Shown one piece after another: positions 61,572 through 64,000 of a stretch of 64,000 nt of DNA. Source of the DNA: Eremophila alpestris peregrina (lineage: Eukaryota; Chordata; Aves; Passeriformes; Alaudidae); contig WMCF01000014.1 in assembly GCA_009792885.1 (NCBI GenBank), positions 12,109,013-12,173,012 of the forward strand. The letters are read 5' to 3'. The first letter of the stretch is position 1. Each line of letters starts with the position of its first letter. A program made the translations under genes and the position numbers. The notes below the pieces were generated by a model, which saw only the letters and a list, made by a program, of their open reading frames with translations, had not been told where the DNA came from and made no database searches.

Positions 61572-63972
61572 CCAGTTTATGCTTGGTTGGAAAAGAAGTG
61601 AGGAAATAGGTTTTCTGTGGGGGGAGGCAGGGGGGAATTACTATATTTCCTTCCTCCTGTCTTAATTGCTAAAAAATTTCTTAGCAGGCCTCCTGTCTGT
61701 ACCCCCATTAATGATTACTTCTTCTCCCATGCTAGAAATGGGAGGTGGTTGGGTGGTGAGAAAATGAGGGTGATGCAGTCCCTGAGATGGGGACACCAGT
61801 CCTCAGCACAGGGAGTGAACCTCCCAGAAACACATTCACAGCCGGTGTCCTTTCTGATGCTGCTCATTTACACCACAAAGTGCATTGTTTTTCCCTTGGG
61901 GTCGCAGGACAGGGATGGATAACCCTTCACAACGAGTTTGCCTCCTGCAGAGCTCTGTGCCCTTTGTGCCAAGGGCTGACACTTTACTCTTGTGAAAAGC
62001 TTATATATTTTTTTTGGGTTGGTGATATACTTCTTTCTTCTGTTAAACACATATTTTGCCCAGGAATTGTCTCTCACAGCCATGGTGAAATAAAGCTTGT
62101 ACACCTAAGCTGCAGGAACACAGAAATGAAAGTGTTAGTAAGAGCTGAGTTAATCCTTTGGGACACACAGTATGTCTTTGATGCTTTTTAACATGCTTAT
62201 ATGTGAATAAGACACAAAAAGGGCAAAATCTTTGCTCAGTTCTTGTGGGGCTACCATAATATGTGTAATAAATCATACTCTTATACCCTAGGTTTTTGGT
62301 TGTAACAGGTGTTTTTAGCTTCATGACTTTCATTTCAAAAGCTGCTGTGTGACTTAAACTGCTTTATCTCTATCTTTCACACAAATCAGAGAGTTTCATA
62401 GATAATAAAGCAGTTGGGCAAAAATATAAAGATTGAAGAGGTAGCATCTCACTTCTGTACTCCTGGGAATTAACTAGGAGCAAAGAGAAGGGCTCTGGCT
62501 TCTAATGGCATCCCCATTAGTATTGCCTGTTCAAGATATGACTGAGGGCCACACAAAAGTCAACTGTGCTGAGGTGTCACTCATCTTACAGGAACATCAT
62601 TCCTTGTCCATAACTAAGAGAATTTGGCTCACTGATGTAGCTCAGATGAAATCTTCAGGCCACAACCCTGAGCACAAAGATTTCTGCCCCTGGCAGTGAC
62701 TGCTACCAAATACTCCACACCAAGGCAGGTGTGAGCCTTCTGCCTCACAGACACAGGAACCTGCTCACTGCAATGGGCAGATCTAAGCTGTGTGGGGAAA
62801 CTGAGAAGAAACTTAGTTATTCCCTGCTTCATTCTGCTGAGCTGCAAATATTGTACAAATATTGTAGCTAGCCGTTTTTAAAATCGATTTTTAAAGCTTT
62901 TGGATAAGATTCTTATTTACATCATTCTGATTGTTTAAAGGGACAGAATGGAGCCAAGTTTTTTAATTAACAACTCACGTAGCAGAGAATTCAGCATGAA
63001 ATGCAGAAGTACTTCCTCTCTCTTATGTTTTGGCCATGTGCAACTGTAGCACCACATAACATTAATGATAGTTGTATGACCATACACCAGAGCAAAATCT
63101 TCTGGGATGCTAATTGGTTTGTAGGATTGGTGCTTGACACCTTGCTCATGTCTGTAAACTAGGAAAAGGCCTGGGGCTTAGTCACATACCATTCGTTAAA
63201 TACTGGAGTTTCTTCATTTCCTTTGTTTTACTACCACTGATTAAAAATTTAGCAGTGATGCTGTGCAAAGGTGAGCCTACAGGCACTGCATTAGAGAGCC
63301 ACCTTCGAAAACAAAGGCACAAAGAGAAGCTGGGGAGGACATAGGGATGTGGACCTGGATCTTGGCAGCAGCAGAAAACACCCAAGGGAGACAGAAACCA
63401 TCTCTTGGTAGGAGGGGGATGGAGGGAAGAGAGAAATGTGACAGACATTGGAGGAGAAATGAAATAACTGAGAAATGAGCACTGTGAGCTGACCTGCTCT
63501 GAGGGCTGAGGGCTGGGGTGGGCTTCACCCAGGGGCTGGGGCTGGGGCTGGCTGGACACCCAGCTGAGGGCTGGGGAGGGCATTGGCTGGACACCCTTCC
63601 ACCAGCATTGGCCCTGAACAAGGCAGGCTGGTGGGCATTGGGCAAGGAAGAGTCTGTCTCACAGGTATCATGTATGGGGGTGAATTCATGACATTTCTTT
63701 AAATCTCAGAGCTGTTTCAATTTCATATAACAGGAGAAGCCCAACAGCTGGTGTAGTTTTTCACTTCAGCTGCTTAATGTGGCATCTGTGACTGAGTTTG
63801 CACCGGCAAAAATTAGGGTGAGGCCAGAATTAAGCCATCCTTGTAAGCAACAACTTCAGGTCACTCCTGAGCATCCCTGCTGTGGGGAGGGGCTCAGACT
63901 TGTTCAAGCTACTACTCGTCTGTCTGGCAAACACACTGAAGTAAGTTTGTTACCTGCTAATGGAAGAAGGAC
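61571..63972. other. Intergenic; GGGGCT-type short repeat at about 63508-63550
   Basis: Non-coding DNA. A short GGCTGG/GGGGCT-rich imperfect tandem lies around 63508-63550, and GCTGGACACCC is repeated at about 63550 and 63584. Nothing coding was recognised. Confidence 0.5.
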
Positions 63973-64000
63973 AAAAAAAAAAAAAAAAAAAAAAAAAAAA
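63973..64000. repeat. A homopolymer at the window edge
   Basis: At least 28 A; it is cut by the end of the window. Confidence 0.95.

Noticed and set aside
1..64000. CRISPR arrays, operons, tRNA or rRNA genes, endogenous retroviral genes
   Set aside because: No spaced direct repeats, cloverleaf with A/B boxes, ribosomal sequence, or retroviral gag/pol-type frame or paired LTRs were seen.

Overview
This window looks like a bird genome. It carries several CR1 LINE fragments with the avian-type 3' end (tandem ATTCTATG-like octamers at 39278-39293, and GAATCACAGAAT-like ends on the minus strand). Interspersed repeats are sparse overall, and there are very old MIR/CORE-SINE relics. The species cannot be told from the sequence alone. 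Two short runs of N (8627-8642 and 55074) and very long homopolymers mark it as draft-assembly sequence.

I can support only one protein-coding gene: ID4 (inhibitor of DNA binding 4), on the + strand at about 17.1-19.8 kb. It has a TATA box, two inverted CCAAT boxes and a large CpG island. There are three exons: exon 1 carries the start codon and the HLH domain, exon 2 the last 14 codons and the stop, and exon 3 is entirely 3' UTR. The predicted protein has 147 residues. It keeps the HLH and C-terminal motifs of the family but has no alanine-rich linker like that of mammalian ID4. The 3' UTR holds three perfect Pumilio sites and a canonical AATAAA signal.

The rest is non-coding. From 0 to 16.5 kb there is a CR1 copy at the left edge, a second isolated CpG island at 5.8-6.3 kb (about 11 kb upstream of ID4, with a CRE-like site), a (GAAAA)n satellite broken by a gap, and a perfect 17-bp hairpin at 12.98 kb. 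From 20 to 64 kb there is a gene desert with CR1 and MIR remnants, an inverted pair of old repeat tails at 40.8-41.0 kb, microsatellites and homopolymers. It also has several stretches that by eye resemble vertebrate conserved non-coding elements, with clusters of homeodomain, SOX, octamer/AP-1 and TCF-like sites and retained CpGs. These are inferences from base composition and motifs, since no alignment was possible.

The simplest reading is the regulatory territory of a developmental gene: one small GC-rich gene inside tens of kilobases of non-coding DNA that may hold its long-range enhancers. I saw no other convincing protein gene, no tRNA or rRNA, and no novel multi-gene system.
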